Below, piece by piece: positions 56,594 to 64,000 of a DNA stretch of 64,000 nucleotides (the stretch's first letter is position 1; every line of letters begins with the position of its first letter). Source of the stretch: Pseudomonas morbosilactucae. Its GTDB lineage: Bacteria; Pseudomonadota; Gammaproteobacteria; Pseudomonadales; Pseudomonadaceae. A program made the translations under genes and the position numbers. Where the stretch lies: the NCBI RefSeq assembly GCF_023241715.1, contig NZ_JALQCW010000084.1, positions 1-64,000 on the forward strand. The letters are read 5' to 3'. Under the pieces are notes generated by a model. It was not told the origin of the DNA and did not search any database. It worked only from the letters and a program-made list of their open reading frames with translations.

Positions 56594-57514
56594 ATGAGTG
56601 ATCGCCAGCCGATCCCCAATATCAATATCGGTCAGGTCTACGACCAGCGTTACGCCGACTCCCAGGTGCATTACGACAAGCTCAGCAATCTGGCCGGGTT
56701 CTTCGGGCGCAACATGCCGGTGCATCGCCATGACCGGTTTTTCCAGGTGCACTACGTGCAGAGCGGGGCGGTGCGGGTGTACCTCGACGACCAGCAATAT
56801 CTGGAGTCGGGACCGATGTTTTTCCTCACGCCGCCAACCATTCCCCATTCCTTTGTCACCGAAGCCGACAGCGAAGGCCACGTGCTCACCGTGCGTCAGC
56901 AACTGGTCTGGGAACTGATCGAAGCTGACCCCAGGTTGGCTCCGGGGCCTGTGGTGCCGCCGGCCTGTGTCGCCTTAGCGCGCCTGGGCACGGAATTCGA
57001 AGCCGAGGTGCAACGCCTGGAGCGGCTGTTCAGTGAATTGCAGCGCGAGTTTTCCGGCCAAGAGCCTGGGCGAGAGCCGGCCCTGGAAGCCTTGACGCGC
57101 TTGATCGTCATCAGCCTGCTCAGGCTGTCGGCCAATTCCCTGGAGGCCCGCCCGGCGCGGCACGAAGACCTGCAGATTTTCCACCGTTTCAATGAACTGA
57201 TCGAAGCCCAGTACCTGGAGCACTGGCCGCTGACCCGCTATGCGGCGCAGATCGGCGTCACCGAGGCGCGGCTCAACGACGTCTGCCGGCGCATCGCTGA
57301 CCTGCCGTCCAAGCGCCTGGTGTACGAACGGTTGATGCAAGAGGCCAAGCGTCTGCTGCTGTTCACCGGCAGTTCGGTAAACGAAATCTGCTACCGCCTG
57401 GGCTTCAAGGACCCGGCGTATTTCAGCCGCTTCTTCCTGCGTTACGCGAGGATCACCCCCGGCGAGTACCGGGCGCGTCAGGGGCAGGTCGAGGTGATGC
57501 ACCCCCAACCGTGA
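56594..57514 (+). CDS. hpaA: AraC-family activator HpaA
   Basis: 306 residues. A cupin-type N-terminal sensor (M-P-V-H-R-H-D-R-F-F-Q-V-H near 42-54, and F-F-L-T-P-P-T-I-P-H near 79-88) is followed by an AraC HTH pair at 190-295 (A-A-Q-I-G-V-T-E-A-R-L-N-D-V and I-C-Y-R-L-G-F-K-D-P-A-Y-F-S-R-F-F). In enterobacteria HpaA with 4-HPA activates hpaBC. Here hpaA is divergent from hpaG1 and hpaBC is not adjacent, so its target may be elsewhere. AGAGAA precedes the ATG. Confidence 0.93.
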   Translation: MSDRQPIPNINIGQVYDQRYADSQVHYDKLSNLAGFFGRNMPVHRHDRFFQVHYVQSGAVRVYLDDQQYLESGPMFFLTPPTIPHSFVTEADSEGHVLTVRQQLVWELIEADPRLAPGPVVPPACVALARLGTEFEAEVQRLERLFSELQREFSGQEPGREPALEALTRLIVISLLRLSANSLEARPARHEDLQIFHRFNELIEAQYLEHWPLTRYAAQIGVTEARLNDVCRRIADLPSKRLVYERLMQEAKRLLLFTGSSVNEICYRLGFKDPAYFSRFFLRYARITPGEYRARQGQVEVMHPQP

Positions 57515-57826
57515 AAACCCTGTCGGGATGATGGCCATATGCCGCACTAAAACCTGGGCAAAGGGCGTTTGCCTGCCGTCAATGCAGAACGCCCGTTCCA
57601 GCTTTAACGATTCAGCCGGAGGCCGCGTGTTTCAAGGCTGAGACAGGTGTCATAGGTAAAAATATATTTCATAAACAGCCACATAAAAGCTCAACTTCGG
57701 CCGATACCTCGGATAGGCCCACAGATCAATAACAACGGTGGTGCCCAGCTGTCGGACCCTGTGCTGTTGGGCGACAGAGCCTACTGCATGGATGCTCGCA
57801 GTCCCTCCATTGTCGAGAGTCATCCT
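57515..57826. other. Intergenic region before the chemoreceptor, possible FliA -10
   Basis: 312 bp. GCCGATAC at 57700-57707 resembles the FliA -10 GCCGATAA seen before chemoreceptor genes, but the upstream TAAA (57684-57687) is 3 bp too close for a full match. No other feature was recognised. Confidence 0.35.
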
Positions 57827-59452
57827 ATGTCCCTACGTCACATGAATATCGCACCTCGCGCTTTCCTGGGTTTTGCCTTCATCGCCCTGTTGGTGATCAT
57901 CCTTGGCATGTTCGCGGTCAATCGCATGGGCCTGATTCGTGAGGCTTCCCTGGATATGGAGAGCAACCAACTGCCCAGTGTGGGCTTTCTGGGCAATGTG
58001 ACGGAGAACGTCCTGCGCATGCGCATTCTTTCGTTCCGGGTCCTGGTCAACCGTGATCCCGCCGCCCTGCAAGAGGCCGAGGCGCGCATCGGCGCCCTGG
58101 TGGACAAGCTGAAAATCGCCCAGGCGAGCTACGCTGCGTTGCCAGCCGGTGCCGATGAGGCGGCGCTGTACAGCGTGTTTGCCCAGACCTTGAGCGACTA
58201 CCTGCAGGCGCAGAACCAGATGCTGGAGCTGTCGCGGCAGAACAAGCTGGATGAGATGCGCAACTTGATCAACACCCGGATCAAGGACGGCACCGACAAA
58301 ATGGGCGAACAGTTGAACAAACTGGTGGCGTTCAATACCGCCGGGGCCAAGCAGGCGTCCGATGCTGCCGGCCAGCACTACGACAGCGCCATTACCGGGA
58401 TCATCGTGGTGGTGGTGATCGCCGCGCTGCTCACGGTGTTGCTGGCCCTGATGCTGACCCGCAGCATCGTCACGCCGCTGAACAAGGCATTGGTGGCGGC
58501 CCAGGCGATTGCCAGTGGCAACCTGACGCAAGCCATTGAAGTCGACGGCAATGATGAAGCGACCCGCTTGCTCAAGGCCCTGGCCGAGATGCAGGCCAGC
58601 TTGCGCAGCACCATCGAGCAGATTGCCGGCTCGGCCACCCAGTTGGCTTCGGCTTCTGAAGAACTCAGCGCCGTGACCGAAGAGGCCTCTCGCGGTCTGC
58701 AACAACAGAACAACGAAATCGAGCAGGCGGCCACCGCCGTCAACGAGATGACCGCGGCCGTGGAAGAGGTGGCGCGCAACGCGGTGTCCACCTCAGAGGC
58801 GTCCCAACAGTCCACCCAGGCGGCCCGTGAAGGCCGCGACCGGGTGGTCGACACCGTCGACGCGATCCAGACCATGACCCACGACGTGCAAAACACCTCG
58901 TTGATGATCGAAGGCCTGGCCACTCAGGGGCGGGACATCGGCAAGGTGCTGGACGTGATCCGCGCCATCGCCGAGCAGACCAACCTGCTGGCCCTCAACG
59001 CAGCGATCGAGGCGGCGCGGGCTGGCGAGGCCGGGCGCGGTTTTGCCGTGGTGGCGGACGAGGTTCGGGCCCTGGCCCATCGCACTGCCCAGTCGACCCA
59101 GGAAATCGAAAAAATGGTCGCTGGCATCCAGAACGGCACCGGCGAAGCGGTGCAATCCATGCAGCAAAGCAATCAGCGCACCCAGAGCACCCTGGAAATG
59201 GCCCGTGCCGCCGGGGTGGCCCTGGAACAGATCAGCGAGTCCATCCATCGCATCAACGAGCGCAACCTGGTGATCGCCAGCGCCTCGGAAGAGCAGGCCC
59301 AGGTGTCCCGCGAGGTGGATCGCAACCTGGTGAACATCCGCGACCTGGCCACCCAGTCGGCTGCCGGTGCCAACCAGACCAGCGCCGCCAGCCATGAGCT
59401 GTCGCGCCTGGCGGTGAACCTGAATGCCATGGTCGCGCGGTTCGTGGTCTGA
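57827..59452 (+). CDS. Methyl-accepting chemotaxis protein, four-helix-bundle sensor
   Basis: 541 residues, the common length in Pseudomonas. Membrane helices at about 12-31 and 188-211 enclose a periplasmic domain of some 155 residues that is all helical, as 4HB_MCP sensors are. A HAMP domain follows (L-T-R-S-I-V-T-P-L-N-K-A-L), then the signalling hairpin with the tip N-L-L-A-L-N-A-A-I-E-A-A-R-A-G-E near 383-398. It signals through CheW/CheA. Being next to hpaA, it could sense aromatic acids, but no direct evidence supports that. Confidence 0.93.
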   Translation: MSLRHMNIAPRAFLGFAFIALLVIILGMFAVNRMGLIREASLDMESNQLPSVGFLGNVTENVLRMRILSFRVLVNRDPAALQEAEARIGALVDKLKIAQASYAALPAGADEAALYSVFAQTLSDYLQAQNQMLELSRQNKLDEMRNLINTRIKDGTDKMGEQLNKLVAFNTAGAKQASDAAGQHYDSAITGIIVVVVIAALLTVLLALMLTRSIVTPLNKALVAAQAIASGNLTQAIEVDGNDEATRLLKALAEMQASLRSTIEQIAGSATQLASASEELSAVTEEASRGLQQQNNEIEQAATAVNEMTAAVEEVARNAVSTSEASQQSTQAAREGRDRVVDTVDAIQTMTHDVQNTSLMIEGLATQGRDIGKVLDVIRAIAEQTNLLALNAAIEAARAGEAGRGFAVVADEVRALAHRTAQSTQEIEKMVAGIQNGTGEAVQSMQQSNQRTQSTLEMARAAGVALEQISESIHRINERNLVIASASEEQAQVSREVDRNLVNIRDLATQSAAGANQTSAASHELSRLAVNLNAMVARFVV

Positions 59453-59477
59453 CCGCAGGCCCGCGCTGACAGGCTGT

Positions 59478-60095
59478 TCAGGCCCACAGGCTCAACCAGG
59501 CCGAGGCCAGCAGCAACAGGGCCATGCCCCGGTTGAAACGCTGCATGGCCTGGCTTGAGCGCAGCAAACGGCTGGAGCCGGCGCCAAGCACGGCCCAGGC
59601 GCCCAGGCACGGCAAGGACACCAAGAGAAACGCCAGGGACAGGCTCAGCACCTGCCCCTGGCGCTCGCTGCCTTCGCCGGCAAACACACTGGCCACGGCC
59701 AGGGCCATCATCCAGGTCTTAGGGTTGATCCATTGCAGCGCAGCAGCGCCCAACAGGCCCAGGCGTCGTTGGCCGGTCTCGGCCGCACGCGGGTCGAGGG
59801 GGCCTGTCGGGGCGCGGAAGATCTGCCACGCCAGGTGGCTGAGCCAAAGGATCCCGACCCATTGCATGACGCTGTGCAGGGCCGGGTGACGGGTCAGGGC
59901 CTGGCCGAAGCCGCTGCCCACCAGCCAGACAATGCCGGTCGCGGCGACCCCGGCACCGAGGATGATCGGCAGTGCGGCCCTGAAGCCGTAGCGGGCGCTG
60001 TTGCTGAGAATCAGGATATTGGTCGGCCCCGGGGTGATGGAGGCGACAAAGGCGAACAGCACAAAGGGCAGCAGGCTGGGGACGCTGGACAACAT
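59478..60095 (-). CDS. LysE-family amino acid exporter
   Basis: 205 residues with six membrane helices. The LysE/RhtB signature F-V-A-S-I-T-P-G-P-T-N-I-L-I lies at 16-29, G-x-x-x-A-x-x-I-x-x-G-A in helix 2 and W-I-N-P-K-T-W in helix 4. It exports an amino acid or a homoserine-type compound. Immediately upstream (53 bp) on the same strand is an AraC regulator, a frequent partner of such exporters. Confidence 0.92.
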   Translation of the reverse strand: MLSSVPSLLPFVLFAFVASITPGPTNILILSNSARYGFRAALPIILGAGVAATGIVWLVGSGFGQALTRHPALHSVMQWVGILWLSHLAWQIFRAPTGPLDPRAAETGQRRLGLLGAAALQWINPKTWMMALAVASVFAGEGSERQGQVLSLSLAFLLVSLPCLGAWAVLGAGSSRLLRSSQAMQRFNRGMALLLLASAWLSLWA

Positions 60096-60147
60096 GGCAG
60101 GCAGGCTCCGTTGAAGATCAAGGAGGGTGATCTTCAGCTCTGGCCGC

Positions 60148-60990
60148 TCAGGCGTCTGGAAGCTTTGTGCAGCGCTTGCGATAAGCCGCGGGCGTCAGGC
60201 CGTAGGCGCGCACGAACCAGCGCCCCATGTGGCTCTGGTCGGCAAAACCCAGGGCCATGGCCACCTCGGCTGGAGGTTCGCCCCGGGCCAGCAGGCGTCG
60301 TGCCTTGGCCAGGCGCAACTGCACCAGGTACGCGTGGGGCGGCAAACCGAAGGCGGCCTTGAAGGCCCGGGTCAGGCGGAAACGGTCGATGTCGCAGGCG
60401 GCGCTCAGGTCTTGCAGGTTGAGGTCGTGTTGCACGTGGGCATGCAGGTAGTCCCGGGCGCGTTGGGCGACCAGGGGCAGGCGCGGGTCTTCGCGATAAC
60501 GCTGGCGCCAGTGCAAATGGCCGGTGAGTTGGTCCAGCAATTGGTCCAGGGCGCTTTGCCGGACGATGCGCAATTCGCCCTGATGCAGGCTGTGGAACGC
60601 GGCGCTGGTGGCCCGGGCCAAGCGGGGATCGCTGGCCAAGGTGCTGGCAAAACTCAGTTGACTGTCGATCGGCGCCTCGGCGAACACCGCGCTCAGTTCC
60701 CGCTCCAGCCACTGCGGGTCGAGGTACAGCATGCGGTAGGTGAAGCCACCGGCCGTGGGGGCGTCGCCGTCGTGGATTTCCCCGGGCTCGAGGAGGAACA
60801 CCTGGCCCGGAGTGCTCCGGTGCCGTGCCCGGCGGCAGTTGAACTGCTGCACCCCTTGTTCGGTCACGCCCACCAGGTAGCTGTCGTGCCAGTGGGGGTC
60901 GTAGGCGTGGCCGGTGAAATGGGCACGCAGGGTCTCGATGCCGGTGTCGGCATCCTGGGCCAGATCGATCCAGTTGTGCGCGGTGGTCAT
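60148..60990 (-). CDS. AraC-family transcriptional regulator
   Basis: 280 residues. N-terminal AraC-type cupin (A-Y-D-P-H-W-H-D-S-Y-L-V-G-V near 29-42, with histidines) and the C-terminal HTH (L-S-A-A-C-D-I-D-R-F-R-L-T-R-A-F and A-M-A-L-G-F-A-D-Q-S-H-M-G-R-W). These regulators commonly bind amino acids and control an adjacent LysE exporter, which is the next gene downstream. Start at 60990. Confidence 0.9.
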   Translation of the reverse strand: MTTAHNWIDLAQDADTGIETLRAHFTGHAYDPHWHDSYLVGVTEQGVQQFNCRRARHRSTPGQVFLLEPGEIHDGDAPTAGGFTYRMLYLDPQWLERELSAVFAEAPIDSQLSFASTLASDPRLARATSAAFHSLHQGELRIVRQSALDQLLDQLTGHLHWRQRYREDPRLPLVAQRARDYLHAHVQHDLNLQDLSAACDIDRFRLTRAFKAAFGLPPHAYLVQLRLAKARRLLARGEPPAEVAMALGFADQSHMGRWFVRAYGLTPAAYRKRCTKLPDA

Positions 60991-61069
60991 GGGGTATCCG
61001 TGGGCATGAGGTACAACCCAGGCAGTTAGCGCCCGGGGCAGGGCGCAGGTCTAGAAGATTTGTGCGCCA

Positions 61070-61711
61070 TCAACTGAACAGCCCGGCGGCGATATTGATC
61101 GAGAAACCGAGAATCGCCGTGTTGAATAAAAAGCCGATCAGCGATTGGGCCAGGACAATCTTGCGCAGGCTGCGGGTGGCGACGCCCACGTCGGAGGTCT
61201 GCACTGCGACGCCAATGGTGAAAGAGAAGTACAGGAAGTCCCAGTAGTTGGGGGTGGTCAGGCCTTCGGCGAAGCGCAGGGCCGGTTCCTTGCCGTTCCA
61301 GGTGTAGTAGAGGCGCGCGTAATGCACGCTGAAAATCACCCCGATCAGCAGCCATGAACCGATCACGGTCAGCCCGGTAAAGGCGTAGTGCAGCAGGCGC
61401 TGGTGGCTGTCCAGGTCTTTGCTGCCGCTGAGTTCGAAGGTGATGGTGGCCAGGCTGGCGATGGCGGCGATGCACACCGTGAGCAACACCAGGCCGGCAT
61501 TTTCGTCCTCGACTTCGGCAATGCGCTTCACGTCCTCGGCCTTGGCCCGGGCGGTGAGCCAGATCATCAGCGCCAGGTAGGTCCAGACCCCGGCGTTCCA
61601 GCCGATGAGGATCTTGCTGACCAGGGAGTCGGCCGGGACCAGGCTGCCCACGGCGATGCCGATCAGGGCGGCGCTGCTGAGGCGGGGATGGGTGCGCAAG
61701 GGATGGGGCAT
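61070..61711 (-). CDS. DUF1345 membrane protein
   Basis: 213 residues; start at 61711 (M-P-H-P-L-R-T-H-P), without a strong binding site. Five membrane helices (about 13-33, 39-58, 74-94, 108-132, 187-210). The DUF1345 signature F-S-V-H-Y-A-R-L-Y-Y and P-N-Y-W-D-F-L-Y-F-S-F-T-I-G-V-A-V-Q-T-S-D-V lies in the second half and resembles the pore region of two-helix potassium channels. The function is not established. Confidence 0.88.
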   Translation of the reverse strand: MPHPLRTHPRLSSAALIGIAVGSLVPADSLVSKILIGWNAGVWTYLALMIWLTARAKAEDVKRIAEVEDENAGLVLLTVCIAAIASLATITFELSGSKDLDSHQRLLHYAFTGLTVIGSWLLIGVIFSVHYARLYYTWNGKEPALRFAEGLTTPNYWDFLYFSFTIGVAVQTSDVGVATRSLRKIVLAQSLIGFLFNTAILGFSINIAAGLFS

Positions 61712-61804
61712 GAAGAAGGGCCGGCGATGGGTTCTGGCGAACCTTAGCACGCGGCAAGCTGACTGCACTTGCCGCGTTGCGCTTGGCCCTTGTGGCCTGA
61801 ACGA

Positions 61805-64000
61805 CTAGCCCTTGGAACGGCGGGTGAGCTTCATCACCAGGACAAAAAACACCGGCACAAAGATCACCGCCAGAGTGGCGGTGATCATGCCGCCGATCAC
61901 CCCGGTGCCGATCGCTTGCTGGCTCGCCGAGCTGGCGCCGGTGGCAATGGCCAGGGGCACCACGCCAAGGATAAACGCCAGCGAGGTCATGACGATCGGC
62001 CGCAGGCGCAAACGCGCCGCCTGCACGGTGGCATCGATCAGGTCGTGACCCTGGTCGTACAGGCTCTTGGCAAACTCGATGATCAGGATCGCGTTCTTCG
62101 CCGACAAACCGATGATGGTGATCAGCCCGACCTTGAAGAACACATCGTTGGGCAGGCCGCGCAGGGACACCGCAAGCACCGCGCCGAGCACCCCGAGGGG
62201 CACCACCAGCAGCACCGAGGTGGGGATCGACCAGCTTTCATACAGCGCCGCCAGGCACAGGAACACGATCAACAGGGACAGGCCCAAAAGGATCGGCGCC
62301 TGGCTGCCGGACAGGCGCTCCTGCAACGACAAGCCGGTCCATTCCTGGCCCAGGCCGGTGGGCAGGCCGGCCACCAGGCGCTCGACTTCCTGCATGGCTT
62401 CGCCGGTGCTGTGGCCCGGGGCCGGCTCGCCGGAAATGGCGATGGCCGGGTAGCCGTTGTAGCGGGTCAACTGGGCCGGGCCCTGGGTCCAGGTGGCGCT
62501 GACGAACGCCGACAGCGGCACCATCTTGCCGAGGTTGTTGCGCACCTGGAGCTGCAACAGGTCGGCCACCTGGTTGCGCTGGTCGCCTTCGGCCTGGACC
62601 ACCACCCGCTGCATCCGCCCCTGGTTGGGGAAGTCATTGATGTAGGCCGAACCCAGCGCCGTGGACAGCAGGCTGCCGATGTCGGCGAACGACACGCCGA
62701 GGGCATTGGCCTGTTGCCGGTCCACCTGCAGTTGCACTTGCGGTGCCTCGGCCAGGGCGCTTTCCCGGACGTTGGCGAGGATCGGGCTGCGCTCCGCTGC
62801 CAGCAGCAGCTCGCTGCGGGCCTGCATCAGCGCGGCATGGCCGAGGCCGCCGCGGTCCTGCAGGCGAAACTCGAAACCGCTGGACGTGCCCAGGCCGTCC
62901 ACTGGCGGTGGCAACACCGTATAGGCCACGGCGTCCTTGATCTGGCTCAGGGCGCCGTTGGCACGATCGGCCATGGCCGCCGCCGAGTCCTCACTGCCAC
63001 GCTCGGACCAATCCTTGAGGGTGGTAAAGGCCAGCGCGGCGTTCTGCCCGCTGCCAGAGAAACTGAAGCCGAGGATCACCGTGCTGTCGCCAACCCCAGG
63101 CTCGCCGGCGTTATGGGCCTCCAACTGCTCCACCACGCGCACCGTGCGGTTCTGGCTGGCGCCGGGCGGCAACTGGATATCGGTGATGGTGTAGCCCTGG
63201 TCTTCCACCGGCAGGAACGACGACGGCAGGCGGCTGAACAGCAGGGCCATGACCGCCAGCAGCAGGCCGTAGACCAGCAGGTAGCGGCCGCTGCGCTTGA
63301 GCCCGTGGACCACGCTGCGCTCATAACCGGCGCCAAGCTGTTCGAAGCGCCGGTTGAAGGCGCCGAAGAAACCGCCCTGGGCATGCACTTCACCCGCCGC
63401 CACGGGCTTGAGCAGGGTGGCGCACAAGGCTGGGGTCAAGGTCAGGGCGAGGAAGGCCGAGAACAGAATCGAGGTGGCCATGGACAGGGAGAACTGTTGG
63501 TAAATCACCCCCACCGAGCCGGGCATAAAGGCCATGGGGATAAACACCGCTACCAGCACCAGGGTGATGCCGACAATGGCCCCGCTGATCTGCGCCATGG
63601 CCTTGCGCGTCGCCTCCTTGGGCGACAGGCCTTCGCTGGCCATGATGCGTTCAACGTTCTCCACCACCACGATGGCGTCATCCACCAGGATGCCGATGGC
63701 CAGCACCATGCCGAACATGGTCAGCACGTTGATCGAAAAACCCAGGGCCAGCATGGTGGCGAAGGTGCCCATCAGGGCCACCGGCACCACCAGGGTCGGG
63801 ATCAGCGTGTAGCGGATGTTCTGCAGGAACAGGAACATCACCGCAAACACCAGCAGCATTGCCTCGCCCAGGGTGTAGACCACCTTGGTGATCGAGACTT
63901 TGACGAAGGGCGAGGTGTCGTAGGGGATCTTGTATTCCACGCCTTCCGGGAAGTAACGCGCCAGTTCATCCATCTTGGCCCGCAACAGGGTGGCGGTATT
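61805..64000 (-). CDS. RND efflux pump inner-membrane subunit (HAE1 family), 5' end beyond window
   Basis: The last 731 residues of a pump normally of about 1030-1050. The window begins in the porter domain (Y-D-T-S-P-F-V-K-V-S-I). Helices 2-6 follow with A-I-G-I-L-V-D-D-A-I-V-V-V-E-N-V, whose two aspartates drive proton transfer; then P-T-A/L-C-A-T-L-L, the second porter repeat, and G-L-S-A-K-N-A-I-L-I-I-E-F-A with the conserved lysine. It exports drugs and hydrophobic compounds with a membrane-fusion protein and an outer-membrane channel, expected to the right. The exact homologue (MexB, MexF, EmhB etc.) is not decidable from this part. Confidence 0.95.
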   Translation of the reverse strand, partial: NTATLLRAKMDELARYFPEGVEYKIPYDTSPFVKVSITKVVYTLGEAMLLVFAVMFLFLQNIRYTLIPTLVVPVALMGTFATMLALGFSINVLTMFGMVLAIGILVDDAIVVVENVERIMASEGLSPKEATRKAMAQISGAIVGITLVLVAVFIPMAFMPGSVGVIYQQFSLSMATSILFSAFLALTLTPALCATLLKPVAAGEVHAQGGFFGAFNRRFEQLGAGYERSVVHGLKRSGRYLLVYGLLLAVMALLFSRLPSSFLPVEDQGYTITDIQLPPGASQNRTVRVVEQLEAHNAGEPGVGDSTVILGFSFSGSGQNAALAFTTLKDWSERGSEDSAAAMADRANGALSQIKDAVAYTVLPPPVDGLGTSSGFEFRLQDRGGLGHAALMQARSELLLAAERSPILANVRESALAEAPQVQLQVDRQQANALGVSFADIGSLLSTALGSAYINDFPNQGRMQRVVVQAEGDQRNQVADLLQLQVRNNLGKMVPLSAFVSATWTQGPAQLTRYNGYPAIAISGEPAPGHSTGEAMQEVERLVAGLPTGLGQEWTGLSLQERLSGSQAPILLGLSLLIVFLCLAALYESWSIPTSVLLVVPLGVLGAVLAVSLRGLPNDVFFKVGLITIIGLSAKNAILIIEFAKSLYDQGHDLIDATVQAARLRLRPIVMTSLAFILGVVPLAIATGASSASQQAIGTGVIGGMITATLAVIFVPVFFVLVMKLTRRSKG

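Noticed and set aside
57684..57707. FliA promoter for the chemoreceptor
   Set aside because: The -10 fits, but the TAAA element is 3 bp too close; not counted as a supported promoter.
1..64000. CRISPR array, toxin-antitoxin pair, restriction-modification or retron
   Set aside because: Looked for regular spaced repeats, paired small antisense-type genes, methylase and reverse-transcriptase motifs; none seen.

Overview
The window looks like chromosome of a Pseudomonas from the fluorescens/putida side of the genus. This rests on high-GC coding sequence, an MvaT-type H-NS protein, a DUF1652 protein, REP-like palindromes, a SoxR that sits next to a drug exporter rather than soxS, and a 4-hydroxyphenylacetate (4-HPA) meta-cleavage operon with its HpaR and HpaA regulators. 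Both window edges cut genes: an arginase-family protein on the left and an RND pump on the right.

Layout. 0-10 kb is a mixed accessory-like stretch. It holds an arginase-like gene divergent from a LysR regulator, a GNAT acetyltransferase, soxR with a divergent MFS exporter behind a textbook SoxR promoter, an SDR and a DapF-like protein that each lack a catalytic residue, a histidine phosphatase, a four-helix membrane protein, a candidate small RNA, a small kinase preceded by a 21-codon reading frame and a terminator, DUF1652, and a zinc-ligand-poor ribosomal protein L36. 10.6-13.9 kb is a decayed prophage: two early-type genes on the minus strand are fused by deletion to the end of a tail gene and broken lysis genes on the plus strand. 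A tRNA-Leu(UAA) follows at 14.5 kb.

15-28 kb is ordinary core and semi-core sequence: YbjQ, a VOC protein, an ABC-F ATPase, topoisomerase IB, modABC with a ModE-like operator, nitronate monooxygenase, ada-alkB, and several small conserved proteins. 28-37 kb carries galU, gor, a KfrA-like coiled-coil regulator divergent from a tyrosine recombinase, ahpC and ahpF, gloA and an H-NS family protein. 37-43 kb carries a CSS-motif/EAL phosphodiesterase split by one missing base, LysR/EamA, hppD and hpaR.

43-49 kb holds rarD, an aldo/keto reductase and a glycerate or sugar-acid module (MFS permease, CdaR regulator, glycerate kinase). 49-57.5 kb is the 4-HPA lower pathway, read on the minus strand as hpaG1, G2, E, D, F, X, H, I, with hpaA divergent. 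It converts homoprotocatechuate to pyruvate and succinic semialdehyde; hpaF carries a one-base frameshift. The upper-pathway monooxygenase hpaBC is not present. 57.5-64 kb has a chemoreceptor, a LysE exporter with an AraC regulator, a DUF1345 protein and the RND pump.

Regulation visible in the DNA ties the aromatic genes together. The same AATGTGTTAAYGTT element stands upstream of hpaR and, in two copies 20 bp apart, upstream of hpaG1, 14 kb away. A-rich CA motifs of the Crc/Hfq type sit at the ribosome binding sites of hpaG1, hpaD and hpaX. I found no CRISPR array and no convincing undescribed multi-gene system. The best candidates for new biology are the short RNA at 7.85 kb, the leader-like element at 8.5 kb, the degenerate active sites (Ada, DapF-like, SDR) and the KfrA/recombinase pair.
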